Of a DNA stretch of 64,000 nucleotides, positions 11,272 through 23,400 are shown piece by piece. Both the position numbers and the translations under genes were made by a program. The first letter of the stretch is position 1, and every line of letters starts with the position of its first letter. Source of the stretch: Pseudo-nitzschia pungens (taxonomy: Eukaryota; Bacillariophyta; Bacillariophyceae; Bacillariales; Bacillariaceae); the NCBI GenBank assembly GCA_037355855.1, contig CM074764.1:620001-684000 (forward strand). The letters are read 5' to 3'. Below the pieces are notes generated by a model that saw only the letters and a program-made list of their open reading frames with translations, was not told the origin of the DNA and did no database searches.

Positions 11272-12817
11272 GGTGGTTGTTTGCTTATTTGTATTGTTTC
11301 GTGTTGTCTTGTATTGTCTTGTATTGTATTGTCTTGTCTTGTCTTGTCTTCTTATTGCTGTCTTATATGCTCTTATAATGTTGTATACTGTATGTAGAAT
11401 AGCGTTGCGTGGAGTGTTGGTGTCACAATCAATTCGATTCGATTCGATTCAATTCAATTCAACTCAACTTGGATACAGAAATAATGATAATAGTGCAAAT
11501 TATGGAGAAAGCAATGATCTTCTCTTCCGACCCCGTCGGGCACACCAGCAAAAAATAAAGTATCCTTGTATTCTTGTTTCGATCCCAGTGCTTTTCGGAG
11601 GATTCGAGTTGTTCTCGGCTCGATGATGGATGCACAATACAGCAACGCCCGAAATACGGTATTGGTCGTCCGACTTATGGATAAATTATCCTCGACCAAT
11701 CTTTGGCGTTTTGCAACAAGTTATGTTTCCGACGTTGCGAGACAGGATTGGGTTTTTGATGGTTCTCCTTCGGGCTGTCACGGAGAAAGCAGTAAGAGTA
11801 CCGTACAATGCAATGGAGAGGCAGATCACCGCACATTCATTTTTACCTGGCACAAGTACCGTACCGTAATATTGTAACCTTACCGTAATCTTACCACAGA
11901 CAAAGAGTTTCGGCACAGGTAAGATCTTAGTCCTCGTTGTTTGAGATGGTTGGAAAGGATGGTTGGGTTCGTAGCTGTACTAGTACCTGGTACGTTCTGG
12001 TACGTTCTCTTTGGTACCGTAGGTGGTAGGGAGGGTAATTACTAATTACGGTATGGTAGCTCGTTCGAAGAGAGATTATTTGATTCATTCGATTTAGGGT
12101 GTGCGCGCATCGGCATTGTTTTCGCGCATCTGATCATTTTAGTCGAATGAGTCATTAGTCGCCCTTGAAGTTCCAATTCGACTGCTTCCGATTGGTCAGC
12201 AGCGATGATGGGTTGGATTCATTCTCCACGGAACATCGTCATCGATGAACAAAAACTAATAATCGATGACAGATAAGTTTGAAAAGGCTAACTTACCTTA
12301 CTCCACAACATTAGTACCGTATTCGTGCCCAGTGAGGTAATACTCGTCTTTGTACCAGGTACATTACTTGTACCGCCAGCATCGCAAGCAGGGTCTAAGG
12401 TATGTTCTGCCTTGGTCGTCGTGAGAAAATATTCAACAATAATCCTTCATGACACGCCTTTGGTTGCCTCCACCCTCCACACGGATCCAAAACACAGCGT
12501 CACGCGAATAAAAAAATCCCTGCAATACAAACGGTTTAGTTTGCCAAGCGAAAAAGACTCTTACCCTGCTCTTTACTTTCCATTCCCCTGGCCTGGAAGA
12601 AATTACCGAACTCTCGTCTCCCAGAGATTCCTTGCCAAGCTGAATCTTCGAAACTTCCGTCGGACCCGCCTCGTGAGATCCAATTTCGTTCCTCCGATTT
12701 GCGTCCCTCTACAACACAACACAACACAACACATCACATCAAAACACAACACATCACAACACAACACAATTCCATAAATTACGAAAACCAAATAGTGATA
12801 CGCAACGAAGAAGAAAC
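11272..12817. other. Divergent spacer with repeats
   Basis: It separates the divergent RAE1 and SET genes. Immediately upstream of RAE1 lies a TTGTATTGTCTTG tract (11283-11350), then GATTCGATTC/AATTCAATTC repeats (11428-11465). GTACCGTAAT...TAACCTTACCGTAATCTTACC lies at 11856-11896 and GTACC-rich DNA at 11975-12020. An ACAACACAACACATCAC tract (12712-12770) sits just before the SET gene. I cannot support a gene here. Confidence 0.5.
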
Positions 12818-14662
12818 ATGACAACGACGTCCACGAAACGTCCACTCGCTCTCGCTCGGCTGATTCTCTTGGCAGCAGCGGCAACGGTTCCCGCGGTCGA
12901 TTCCTTTGCGCCTTCTTCGTCTTCGACGACAACAACATTCGTGCACAACCGGATACGGTCCTCCGAAAACGATGTCGACGTTTCGAATTTCCGCAACCAG
13001 CGTTCGACGACCGCTCCATCGACAGGGACAAGGACAACTCCATCGACCGCACTGAACGCCATCAACGCCGGGGAAACCTCCGAAACGTCGTCGTCGTCGT
13101 CGTCCGCCGCCGCCCGTGTATTCCCAGACCAGCGAGGAACGAGAGCGGCTGGAATCCATCTGCGAGAAAGGTCAACGCCGCCTTCGAGGCCTCCCGCAAG
13201 GACCTGACGCGGACCTGCAACGTGAAAATCGGGGTCTCCCCCAACAGGGACGGCTTCGGAGCACCCGTCGCCTCCAACATGCGGCTGGGATGGATCGCCA
13301 CCAGGGACGTCAACAAGGGAGACATCCTCATGAACATGCCCTACGACGAGCAGTGGGAGATCACCCCCAAAACGGCCCGCAAGACCGTCTTCAAGGGCGT
13401 CCTCGACGAGGCCTACGAGGGATGGACGGGCGACGCCGGGCTGGTGGCCCTCCAGCTCCTCAACGAGATCGCCCGGAGCGCCGGCGGCGGGACCGGGGGA
13501 ATCCCCCGGCCGGTCCGGAACAACGGCGTCCAGGCCTTTCTGGACGAGTGGATCGCGACCCTGCCGACTCCGGACGAGCTGAAAGATCAGCACCCGATCT
13601 TTTGGTCCGAGGAGGACCAGGAAATCTTGCAGTATTCCAGCAACACCAAGATCTACCGGGTCCTGGACGACATCGAGGAGGACGCCAACTGGCTCGTGGC
13701 CGAACGTCTTTGACAAGGACCGGACCCGATTCCCGGAAACCGTCCGATCGTCCTCGGGGGTCACCCTTCCCTGCTTTTGCCTCGAGGGATACAAGTGGGC
13801 TATGGCCCTGACCTATTCCCGGGCGGTCTTTGTCGACGGGTCCATCCGCCTCCTCCCCTTTGTCGACGCCTGCAACCACGACGACGACGCGGCGGAGATC
13901 CGCGGCGGCTTCATGGGCGCCTTTGGAACGACCAAGGGCGCCGAGGTCCTGGCGACCCGGAGGTACGGGGCCGGGGAGGAGGTCTTTTTGTCCCACGGCC
14001 CCAAGAGCGCGGCCGATTACCTGCTGGAGCACGGGTTCTGCCCGGAGGACTCCTTCAAGACGGCCGTGAGCGAGATCTCCCTGGAGATCGATCCGGAGGA
14101 CCGGTTCTACGGCGACAAGCTGGACATTCTGGAATTCGAGACCTACGACTCGGCCCCGATGGATCCCCTCCAGTCCTTCGACCTCGTCTCGGCGCCGGGG
14201 CGGGACGGGGAACCCGACCCGGCCCTGATGCAGTTCGCCCGGCTCCGGGAGCTGGGCGGGATGGACGCCTTTTTGCTGGAGAGCATCTTTCGCAAGGAGG
14301 TCTGGGGATTCATGGCCTATCCCGTCAGCGAGAAGAACGAGCTGGCGGTGATCGAGTCCCTGGCGGGCCTCTGCGAATCCTCCCTGGAGGACCTGCGGTC
14401 CTGCCCGGAGAGCGAGAGCGGCGCGAGCCCCAACGCGGAGGTCTGCGAGCGCCTGCGCGCGTCCGAAACCCGGGCCCTCGAGAGGACCCTCGGGTTCGTG
14501 CTGCGGGAAAAGGAGGCCCTGGACCTCAAGGAGTACTACCAGGAACGCCGGTTGAAGGATCTGGGACTGGATTCCGAGTGGTCGCCCGAGGACGACATCG
14601 GCGATCCCGACCTGAACTGGGGACAGACGCGATCCCCCGGCGGGTCCGATTTCGATTGGTAA
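12818..14662 (+). CDS. Plastid-type SET-domain methyltransferase, Rubisco-LSMT-like (three apparent +1 frame disruptions)
   Basis: The start ATG 12818 opens a signal peptide (LALARLILLAAAATVPAVDS) followed by FAP, like the diatom plastid cleavage motif. The rest is found by changing frame three times, each time skipping one base: in the TCG/CCG repeat (13090-13118), in GAGAAAGG (13167-13169) and before a TGA at 13704-13711. Read this way it is about 613 residues: GFGAPVASNMRLGWIATRDV (N-SET), a helical insert, then the second SET half with LTYSRAV, LLPFVDACNHD and GEEVFLSHGPKS...LLEHGF, and a Rubisco-LSMT-type C-terminal helical domain. The class includes lysine N-methyltransferases of Rubisco large subunit and aldolases, and SETD3/SETD6. 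The tyrosine usual in the SYG motif is His (codon 13993-13995). Function as a plastid protein methyltransferase is inferred. Confidence 0.75.
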
Positions 14663-15965
14663 CGCGGGGAATAGGAATGAATCCATCCATCCACCCATCC
14701 GTGCGTTCCTCCGGGAACGCAAGGGTTGCGACGCAGCGCGCAGCGCAGCCGGGCTTTTCGCGGCAGGCACGACAAGAAACACGTTGCTACTGGTATTAGA
14801 CTGTTCATAATTACTACTTCTATGCATTGATTGAGTAGACGACGAGCCTCGTTTCCAAGTCGAACTAGTAGTAGTGCATCGCAGCTTCTATTATATCATT
14901 CATACTGCGTTCAATCAACGTGTGTTTTGTGCTTTGTGATGGGCATTATTGCGGTTTGCTCGCATCGACTCGATCGCGCAATCTTTGTCTCGTTCATTTC
15001 GTTTTCGGCGCAGGGAACCGGATGGACTCACTCGGTCGCCTCTTGTTGTTGTAGGCGGTGCTACCGTCGGGATTGGCATCGGAATCGTCCCCGTCCCGTC
15101 AAGGACCAACGCCGAGCGAGCGGCGAAACGGTTGGAACCGAACCGAACCGAACGTATTTTCGTTTTTGATTGATGGAAGCAACCGTCTCGCCTCCTTGCG
15201 GCGATGATCGCTCCGCAAACGAGTTTGGTGCCGGTCTCGTCGGGCGATGGATTCCTTCATTCCTGCATGTTTTACATAGAGAACAACGAAAAATGATAGG
15301 GGGAAAGCCTGCATCGGCAAAACAAATGAATCCGTTGTTGTGCGAAACCGGAACGACGATTCCGGGAGACATAGTTCTTTTTCTTTCCGAATGGCCATGA
15401 CCGGTCGGTTTGGGCACTTGAAAACGCAACGATGCACGAGTGCTTCCTATCGTTCATGGATGATTCATTCGTTCCCTTCGTGATAATTGTGACGGGAGTG
15501 ATCTACCTGCGTGTACGAGTGTACGTGCAGGTCGATAGGGTCACGAATATCAAGAATCAAAAGTACCGAAGAAAAAACTATTGCTGGCTATCGTTGCTTT
15601 GCAACTATTTTGTATAGTAGCTAGGTACGGATGTTGTTGAGCGAATCAGAGGAGTATAGTACGTGTAGCATTCATTGTTTTGCCAAACACGTTCTGCGCG
15701 TTCTGGAAAATCGTTTCGGCACATTCTGAATTCGACTATCATTGTACCACTCTCCCTGCCCCACTTTTTGCATTCGGCGGTTGCAGCTAGGAAAGCAAGA
15801 GAAACTTCCGCTATCCCCACCAACGAATCGAAGCAAAGCCAAGCCAAGCGAGGCAAACCGAGATAATCCCGTCGCGGCACTGACCTGACGTCGCACGGAA
15901 GGAAACCAAACCGAACCAAATCAAATCAAACAGCATCCCGGCCCTCCGGTCCGGCTCGGCCCGAC
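14663..15965. other. Convergent spacer
   Basis: It separates the converging SET and 2OG oxygenase genes. It contains a GCGCAGCGCAGCC run near 14733-14753 and otherwise unique AT-mixed sequence. No reading frame with domain-like content was seen. Confidence 0.45.
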
Positions 15966-17996
15966 TCAGAAACCACCGAACGCGGCCCGGGCCGTTTGGA
16001 CCACGGGGGAGGCCAAGAAGTCCTCCTGGCTCCGCACGTCCCGCGCGGAAAGGTCGAACTCGATGACCCGCGAGAGCGCATCCGAGTCGGACTCGGACTC
16101 GGACCGAGAGGGACCCCCGGTCTCTTGCTGCGACGCCAGGGCAAAGAGGACGGCCGCGAGCAGCCTCTGGTCGGGATTTCCCGAAACGGAGGCCTCGAAC
16201 ATGATTTCGTCCGCGAGCGACTTTTGCGCGAGCGGGTTTCCGCTCAGGGCCGCCTCCAGCCAAAACCGACAGGCCATCGCGGTGGCGGCGGTCGGCGGTT
16301 CGGTGGCGGCGACGCCGTCTTCGTTGTTTTGGAGGAGGAGTTCCCGGAGGATCTCCGGGAGTTCTTCGAAGGGCCGGAGGTCCTCCAGGATTCGCAGGGC
16401 CTCGTCCTTCAGTTCCGAAACAGGGGCAGAGTCGGAGGAGAGTCCCCCCTCCTCGCAGATGCTGCCCATCCGGGCGAGGGCAAAGACGTTCCCCCTCGCC
16501 GCACTCTTCAGGTACAACCTGGTTTCGTCGAGCGCCGTGTCATCGCTGCTATTGATGCTGCTGCTGTCGCCGCCGCCGCCGCCGCCGCCGGCCCGGACGC
16601 TGGACAGTGCGCTCGCCAGCACGAATTGCCGGACGTCGTTTCCGTCTTCCAGGGTCGTGGTAGCAGTGGTGCTCGCTTCCGACGATGGATCCGAATCGGT
16701 CGACTGCTCCAGCGACAACCACGGTGACACCGGAGCGGTGCCATTGTCGTCGTTGTCCTTCTCGTCGTCTCCGGCTTCGTCTCCGTCTTTCGCCGCAGCC
16801 TCGACCTCGTCGAACCAAACGATCAGGCTGGTCCGGTCCAGCCCGGGCTCCACGTCGACGCCGTGGAGGACATCCCAGGTGTGCACGACGCAGTCGCCGG
16901 TCCGCAGCGGGAAAAACCGGCGCAGGGCCTTGTGGTTGGAGGTGGCCCCATTGTTGCCATTGCCATTGCCGTTGCCACTGCCACTGCCATTGCAATTGCG
17001 CTCGTCGTCGACCGCCAGCGTAAAGAGACCGTTGTCGCCCCCGGAGGCGACCTCGTCCAGGGCAATGACGGCGGTGACCCTCGAAAAGACGTCGTAGTGG
17101 ATGGAGATGCCGTTCCGCGTGACGTTGCCGCACACGTCCTGGCCGTAGCGCCGGAAAAAGACTGTCGGATACCCGGAGCCGGTGTCCGGTGTCGCGGTAG
17201 CGATTGCGCTTGCGATCGTTTTCTCGGAGGAGCCCATCGACCGTGGGAAGGAGTCTCTCGTAGACGTGGGGTCGAATCAGGTCGTAGAGCTCGAACACCC
17301 GGCGTTCGAAGGACTCCTCCTCTTCCTCGTCGTCGTCGGTCTCCCTCCGATCGTTGGATCCCCCGGTGAGAATCTCGTTCCGATCGAACAGGGGTTTTCC
17401 CTGACTGACGAGATTCACGTGGAGACTCGGCAGACCGTCCACCGAATCCGGATTCGTGCTCATCCACCCCTTGTCTTCCAGGGTTCGAACCAGCGCCAAA
17501 AAGTCGCCCACGGTCCGGTCTGGCAGAAACCCGGGGAGCCGGGAAATCACCCGTTCTCCCCGATCGAGGGCAGTGGCTGCGGTGCTCGCCTTGTCGTCGT
17601 CGTCGCCGTCGCCATCGTCGCCATCGCCAGCATCGTTGTCGTCGTGGCGCGTGACCTTCCGATCCGCGTCAAAATCAAAGGACAGACGACGCTCGCAGAG
17701 TTCGAACAGTGCCCTCAGGGCATCCAATCCCTCGTCGGTGCCGCACCGATAAATCGCAATGCTCGTCAGCAATCGGACGGTATTCAGATCGTTGCTGGTG
17801 CCCCCAAATTGGATGTCGGTGTCGGTGTCGGATCTCGATGTCGATGTCGATGTCGGTGTCGATGTCGATGTCGGTGTCGATGTCGGTCTCGGTGGCGTTG
17901 GCGTTGGCGGAGATTCGGACTCCCCGCCCGTTCCGGGCACAGAGCGGAAAAAACGACCGACCACGGCAGCTTCGAGGACGAATGCTGGGTGGTTTG

Positions 17997-18032
<36 letters not shown>

Positions 18033-18251
18033 TTGCTGCTCCTTCGCAAACACTACGTGTACTACCCTGTTCGCGCCGCCCCTCGGGTACGAATACACGT
18101 AGTTGTTGCGGTGCGCGAAAGGCTTGCTTTCGATCGGTGAAAAGGCGGTGCAGAATTCACGGTCGAGCATGGAAAGAAACGAGAGGCATCCGAGGTTCTG
18201 GAAAACCGCTGCCAATAGAAGCAGGCCGACCGTAGCGAGTGTCGGTTTCAT
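15966..18251 (-). CDS. 2OG-Fe(II) oxygenase, prolyl-4-hydroxylase-like, with Sel1-like repeats
   Basis: The minus-strand start ATG 18251 gives a signal peptide or anchor (MKPTLATVGLLLLAAVFQNL). About 760 residues are encoded, but the frame changes twice: inside a CAG/GCA tract (18001-18030) and at T5 on the coding strand (forward A5, 17155-17159), where DSLF must join RRYGQ. The oxygenase core shows the HxD pair (ISIHYDVF, about residue 384), the distal His (WDVLHGVDV, about 462) and the 2OG-binding Arg (DRTSLIVW, about 472). After an acidic linker come two units resembling Sel1/TPR helices (YLKSAARGNVFALARMG and FWLEAALSGNPLAQKSLA). The N-terminal region holds Thr/Ser/Pro repeats of GTCGATGTCG type. 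A secretory-pathway prolyl or related hydroxylase is likely; the substrate is unknown. Confidence 0.7.
18001..18030. repeat. (CAG/CTG)n trinucleotide tract in coding sequence
   Basis: Ten GCT/CAG units lie near the N-terminus of the 2OG oxygenase gene. It is read as poly-Ala from the signal peptide side, while the downstream frame needs Ser. The tract is therefore the point of one of the gene's two frame changes and a likely site of length variation. Confidence 0.7.
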
Positions 18252-18993
18252 GGCGGGAAATGAAATACTCTCCGTAATATTATAATACAGTAATGGTCGA
18301 TCGGGTTGCGTCACTGTCCGCGTCGTGTCGCAAGAGGTGCCGTGGTTCGAGGATTGATTGATTGGAGTGGTCGGACAAGAGGTGGTCGTTAGCAGGTACG
18401 GTACTGTACCGGTAGCGTAGTCTGGATTTTGTAGTTCTCCTATTCTGTTCTGTTCTGTTCTGTTCTGTTCTATGGATGCCTCGACGTCATCGAAAAGTCG
18501 ATAACGGTTCCGGACGAATACGTGAATCCAGCTTCGATGCGAGCGTGTTGGATCTCGATAGAAACCTCGATCGAAGGAACGGTAGGATGAATTGAATCAA
18601 TCGGTACGATACTTGTGTTTTGCGCTTCCAGCGGAGGGGATTTTCCTTGGATCAATCGGAAATCGGCATGCAATTTCCTCTCTCCATTATTTGGTGTTAC
18701 AGAACACTTTGAAGTGTGTTGTACATCCGTTACGACGTACAAGATGGTGTAAGATTACGTAACCTTACCCATCGGGAATAAAAGTACCGGGTACACGTAC
18801 AAACTGTACCAGTGCGCGGAGGGGAATGTAGGCATCGGTGCTTCGAAAAATCAGGCCGATAAGAATTGCCGAATGATGTCATCAAACATCTCATTTTTTA
18901 CGAAAGTCACGTTCAGAATGGCATCATGGAAGTAGAGAGGTGTTTCTTCTTCTTCTTTCTACTAGTAGGATCAGCTATAAGAACGTTTTCCTG

Positions 18994-19024
<31 letters not shown>

Positions 19025-20497
19025 ACCGCAAGTAGATGTAATACAGCTAGTAGCTAGTAGTGCAACAAGTGTAGTACTACTAGTAGTAGTAGTAGTAACA
19101 AATCTGTCATTGTCTGCTGCTGGGGTAGTAGTACTATCATGCAGGACGAGCAGGAATGGTGAGGAACAACGCCGGAGTTGAGCTTCTTCTTATTATTATT
19201 GTGACGAGTAGTAGTATGAAGGAACGTTTTGGCAAGAAAAGAAGAGGCAAGCACCAAGAAACATTCATTTTGTTTTGTGCTACAGCAAAAGTAAGCTTCT
19301 TCTTCTTCTTCTTCTTGCCCAAACAACAGCATTCAGAATGCACTATCGTGTTGAAACTCTTTGTTTCATAGTAGTACTACTACTAGTACTAGTACTATTA
19401 CTACTACTACTACTACTAGTGGTACTGAAGAAGATTCTTGACATTCGTAGTAGTAGTAGTAGTAGTATTCACACCAACTAGTACTAATAGTACACCAAGA
19501 AACAATTGCTTTTGCTGAATTGAGAAAACTCATCAACACCATGCTGCTGGTGCTCCTGGTGTTGTTTCTAAGATTGTTGTCAACACTTGCAAAGATTGTT
19601 GGTGGTGTACTTCACGTTTGTGTAGATGCTCCTCTTTTTAAAGTCGTCAACCTCAAAATTGTTCGTACCGTCCTGCCACTTGGATACCGTACGAACCTCC
19701 CGCACCAGTTGCAAGAACTTTCTCACAATCAACAACAAAAAAAGCATGCTGGAAACTGTGACTCGAGCATTTTGTTAGAAAGAAAGTTAACTTACCGTAA
19801 CCTTACTATGCTGGATAATTTTAAATTATCACTAATCTTACCCTAACTTGAAGCGATCGAGTGACGCATTTGAACAATGGAAGTTACTTGCGGAAATTGG
19901 AAAATGACATAGGACATCATACGGGTTCCTTTATTTATGCAAAAATATATATATATTCAGGATATCGGAAGGTTTGGTTTTTAAAAGGAAGCAAATGGCA
20001 TCCATCAACTGGTGTATCCCTTAATTGGGGTGACGTTCGATCCATACCTCGGAACTTTAAGACACTTCATTTAGATAAAGCGGGGGACTTTCTCCGCGTC
20101 GAACGAATTTCGGTGTCACGAAATGCTCGACCAACTGTGGTCGAGTATGGAGGTATTTATTGCACGAAATTCAGATTCATTGGTCTCAGGGATTTTTTGG
20201 AATGATGCTGAAAAGCGTCACGACATCGAACCTCGCTCCGCATGCAACTTGTAACTTCTTCACAAAGGGAGAAGAAAAAGTGAGAAGCTGCGGTCGGAAT
20301 TGATTTGATGAGTGGACAGCATTGCTTTCTGGGTAGATTACAACTCAAAACTTGTGGACAATTATTCTTATTATTTGTCAACTTCGAGAGGAAGCACCAT
20401 ATATATTTGCTCCTCCAACGATACGATACGATTGATTCATTCGTAAATTGCACAGTGGATTGCTAGAACCGTCCGAAGCACCGTTCAAGCGACCAAC
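18252..20497. other. Long AT-rich spacer, no supported gene
   Basis: It holds TTCTG repeats (18440-18472), GTAACCTTACC motifs (18757-18770 and 19793-19808), a CTG run (18994-19023), TTC runs (19296-19316) and TAG/CTA triplet arrays. ORFs of about 100 codons (19520-19846, 19861-20205) have no domain and no splice context I can support. Composition changes here from the GC-rich block to the left to an AT-rich block to the right. Confidence 0.45.
19367..19490. repeat. TAG/CTA triplet array
   Basis: Arrays of TAGTAGTAG and CTACTACTAC form imperfect inverted repeats with ACTAGT junctions. Similar arrays lie at 19028-19100, 28729-28740, 28830-28842 and 33890-33935, so this is a recurrent element of the AT-rich block. 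Confidence 0.6.
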
Positions 20498-23400
20498 ATG
20501 CCTCCCGTACCTCGAGAAGTCGATAGCTTTGTCTCCGAGACGTCGGGTCTGATCGAAAAGAGGAACTCTCTGTCGTTCTCGTCGTTAAACGAGATTGTTG
20601 TACCAGATGAGTTGGAAGAGCAATCGCGACCGCAGAGTGATTATCGGTCGCGAGACGAGTCAGGGGAGTCCAGAGTCAAGATCGGTGGATTTTACCGATC
20701 TTTGTTGTCGAGGGGAGCTCCGCTACTGGCATTGGTGGTGCTGGCTGCCATTGTGTTCTGGCCCAGTTCGATCGGAGGCGATTATCCGGGTGCCGATGAC
20801 ACCACCGACGATGGATTCGGTGATCGCTTTCCCTTGTCGCTGCTCGACCCTATTCGAGACCTAGACCTAGCGGAGCACGGTCGTCCATGGAACGATCCCT
20901 CGTTTCCTGCCTTCTACTACGACCATGACAATGACTCAAACCCGAGCAACGACCCTCCTCGCAAAGCCTTGCCGACAAATGCTTGGTACCAGAATCTGCT
21001 TCAAGTGCCGCAAAACCAAGAACCGTCGAATTTGCAACGAGTATACCCCGGGCCATACCTCGTGGACGTTGTGGGGATGATTCCCGGTTTACGGGTTCAC
21101 GCAACCGAGATTGACGCAAGCGACATGGTGGTGCAGCTCACCTTCAACGAACGATTCGGCGTGGTTTTGGGGGGGAGTGACAGCATCCTCGCAACAAGCA
21201 ATTGTGCAGGAACCGATTGCGATACCGAATCCCACAGTCACAGATACAAAGTTTTGGAGACTACAGAACTCGGTATAACACTGGAATGGGTAGGTACTAT
21301 CGAGTTGAAACTCATTCCCTTTTTGATGCATACAGATAATCACTGTTTTCTCACCTTCATACCAATTATGATCATTTTTTCTACTACGTGCTAAAGGATG
21401 CGATGAAAATGACATCCAATATCGTAAAAGGAATGCCTTTTGTGACCATGGAATACGAAAAGCCAAAGGAAGGATCAAACAATGCTCTGTATCCTACTAT
21501 TGCTACTCCAGTGGAGTTGAGTGATCCAATCCTCGTGGACGGAGAAGAAATTGCTTTGGATTGTTCCAAGAAAGTGCGAGTGGAGAGGGACATCGAACTG
21601 TACTTTCGTGAGAGTGATTATTCTTGGATGACATTTTTCTCGGAGCCTGTATGGATCCAGTGTTCGGTAGACAATGCGAAGACATTGCTGCAAGTGGTAA
21701 ACTACGATGAAGACTCGGCGGACGATGGTTGCTCGTCCAGTTCGGACCTTTTGGTTGTGAGGCTGGCACTCGTTGATCAGTGCACCAACGGCTGGAACGC
21801 TGCGTCGTGTCGACGGGGCATAGGCCATCGGTTGCCTGATGAACCAGTTCGGGATGACTTTGTTTCTCTGCTTCGTGCACATGCCGATACATACCCTGGT
21901 CGTCATACAGCCGTTGATTATGTTGTTGTGCCTAAAAAGGATGGCAAGGAGGAGGCGACGCTATTCTTTGATTGGGATGCCAAGAAAATGTCAGATCTCT
22001 GTCGCAGTGACATGTCGACCACTTCCTCTCCATTGTCAAATGAAAACGAGTTGCTGATGTTTGCCTTGCCACACCAAATGGATCTTATACCAGCGAATGC
22101 CTTGCCACATAGCACGAGATACTGCAAGTCTTCTCTGATTGGTCCGGTATGCATTGTACAGGGTAACAAATGGGCAATCACTCTAAAGCTTCCCAGAGTA
22201 GCTTTTCGAGCCAAGAGGCCTCTTAAACCGCAGCATATTCCAATACTTGGGAAGGCACTAATGAGTGATATTGAATTCAAAATCCCAGATTATTTCAAAC
22301 GAGGCGCAGGAGACACGTATTTTAGCGGAAAAATCCTAGCAAAGCTTGCTCGCATTCTCTTGATTGCCGAAGAGGTATTGAGTCTATGTGGTGGACATGT
22401 CAGTGGAAAATACGTACAGTTTTGCAAAAATTCTACCCTCCCTACGGAAAAGCAAATGAATGCGGGCATCCAAGAACTTCGTGAAGGTGTAGAGGTCTGG
22501 ATCAACGGTACGGCAGAAACACCCCTTGTTTACGATACAAGCTGGGGAGGAGTCGTTAGTTGCGGATGCTACTTTGATGGCACAGAATGCACCAACAGAT
22601 TTCCAAACTGCCCCGCGTTCGTTGATCCAGGTCTAAATTTCGGAAACGGATTCTACAATGACCATCACTTCCATTACGGGTAAGCGTGTGAAAAAGTTGT
22701 GAAATTGTAAAAGCAAGACTTCACCATCGATTTTTTCTGATTTTTTATCCAATGCGGGCGTTATTTCCTTTTGTTTTGTTCCAGTTATCATATTTTTGCT
22801 GCCGCGGCTGTTTCCCACTTTGATAATGTGTGGGGAATGGACAATTTCGAAAATGTCCTTTTGCTCGTGCGAGACATCGCCAATCCTTCGGAGGAAGATG
22901 AATTTTTCCCTCTATTTCGACACAAAGATTGGTATCAAGGTTCATCGTGGGCTAGTGGCATTCCTTATCCGGCATATTTGAATGGAAAAAATCAAGAGTC
23001 GAGTAGCGAAGCAATTGCTGCCTATGAAAGCGTTGCGATCTTTGGGCAAGTGATGAAGAAAATTTGGGGAATGCAACGACACAAGAGATACACTGCCGTA
23101 TCTAAACAAATTACAGACGTAGGGAAACTCATGGCTGCAACAGAATTGGTTTCTGCAAAGCGATATTGGCATGTACCTCAAGACCAAAGTGATCAGCGTA
23201 TTTATCCCGAACAATACGACAAACCCGCGATTGGAATTTTGTGGCAAACTATGGCACAATTTGGTACGTGGTTCGGCACAAAACCATACCTACCGATAGG
23301 AATCCAGTTGCTACCATTAACACCCATTTCTGAGGATCGAGATGACATCGAATGGATGAACTCAATTTACAAATCCTTCACATATTCATGTGCCACCGAT

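Noticed and set aside
13222..14662. SET region read as two separate genes (13222-13713 and 13802-14662)
   Set aside because: The two halves are complementary parts of one SET domain and join with a single skipped base; neither half alone would fold.
18000..19110. CTG and TAG triplet runs considered as CRISPR-like or VNTR arrays with spacers
   Set aside because: They are plain trinucleotide repeats without unique spacers of constant length.
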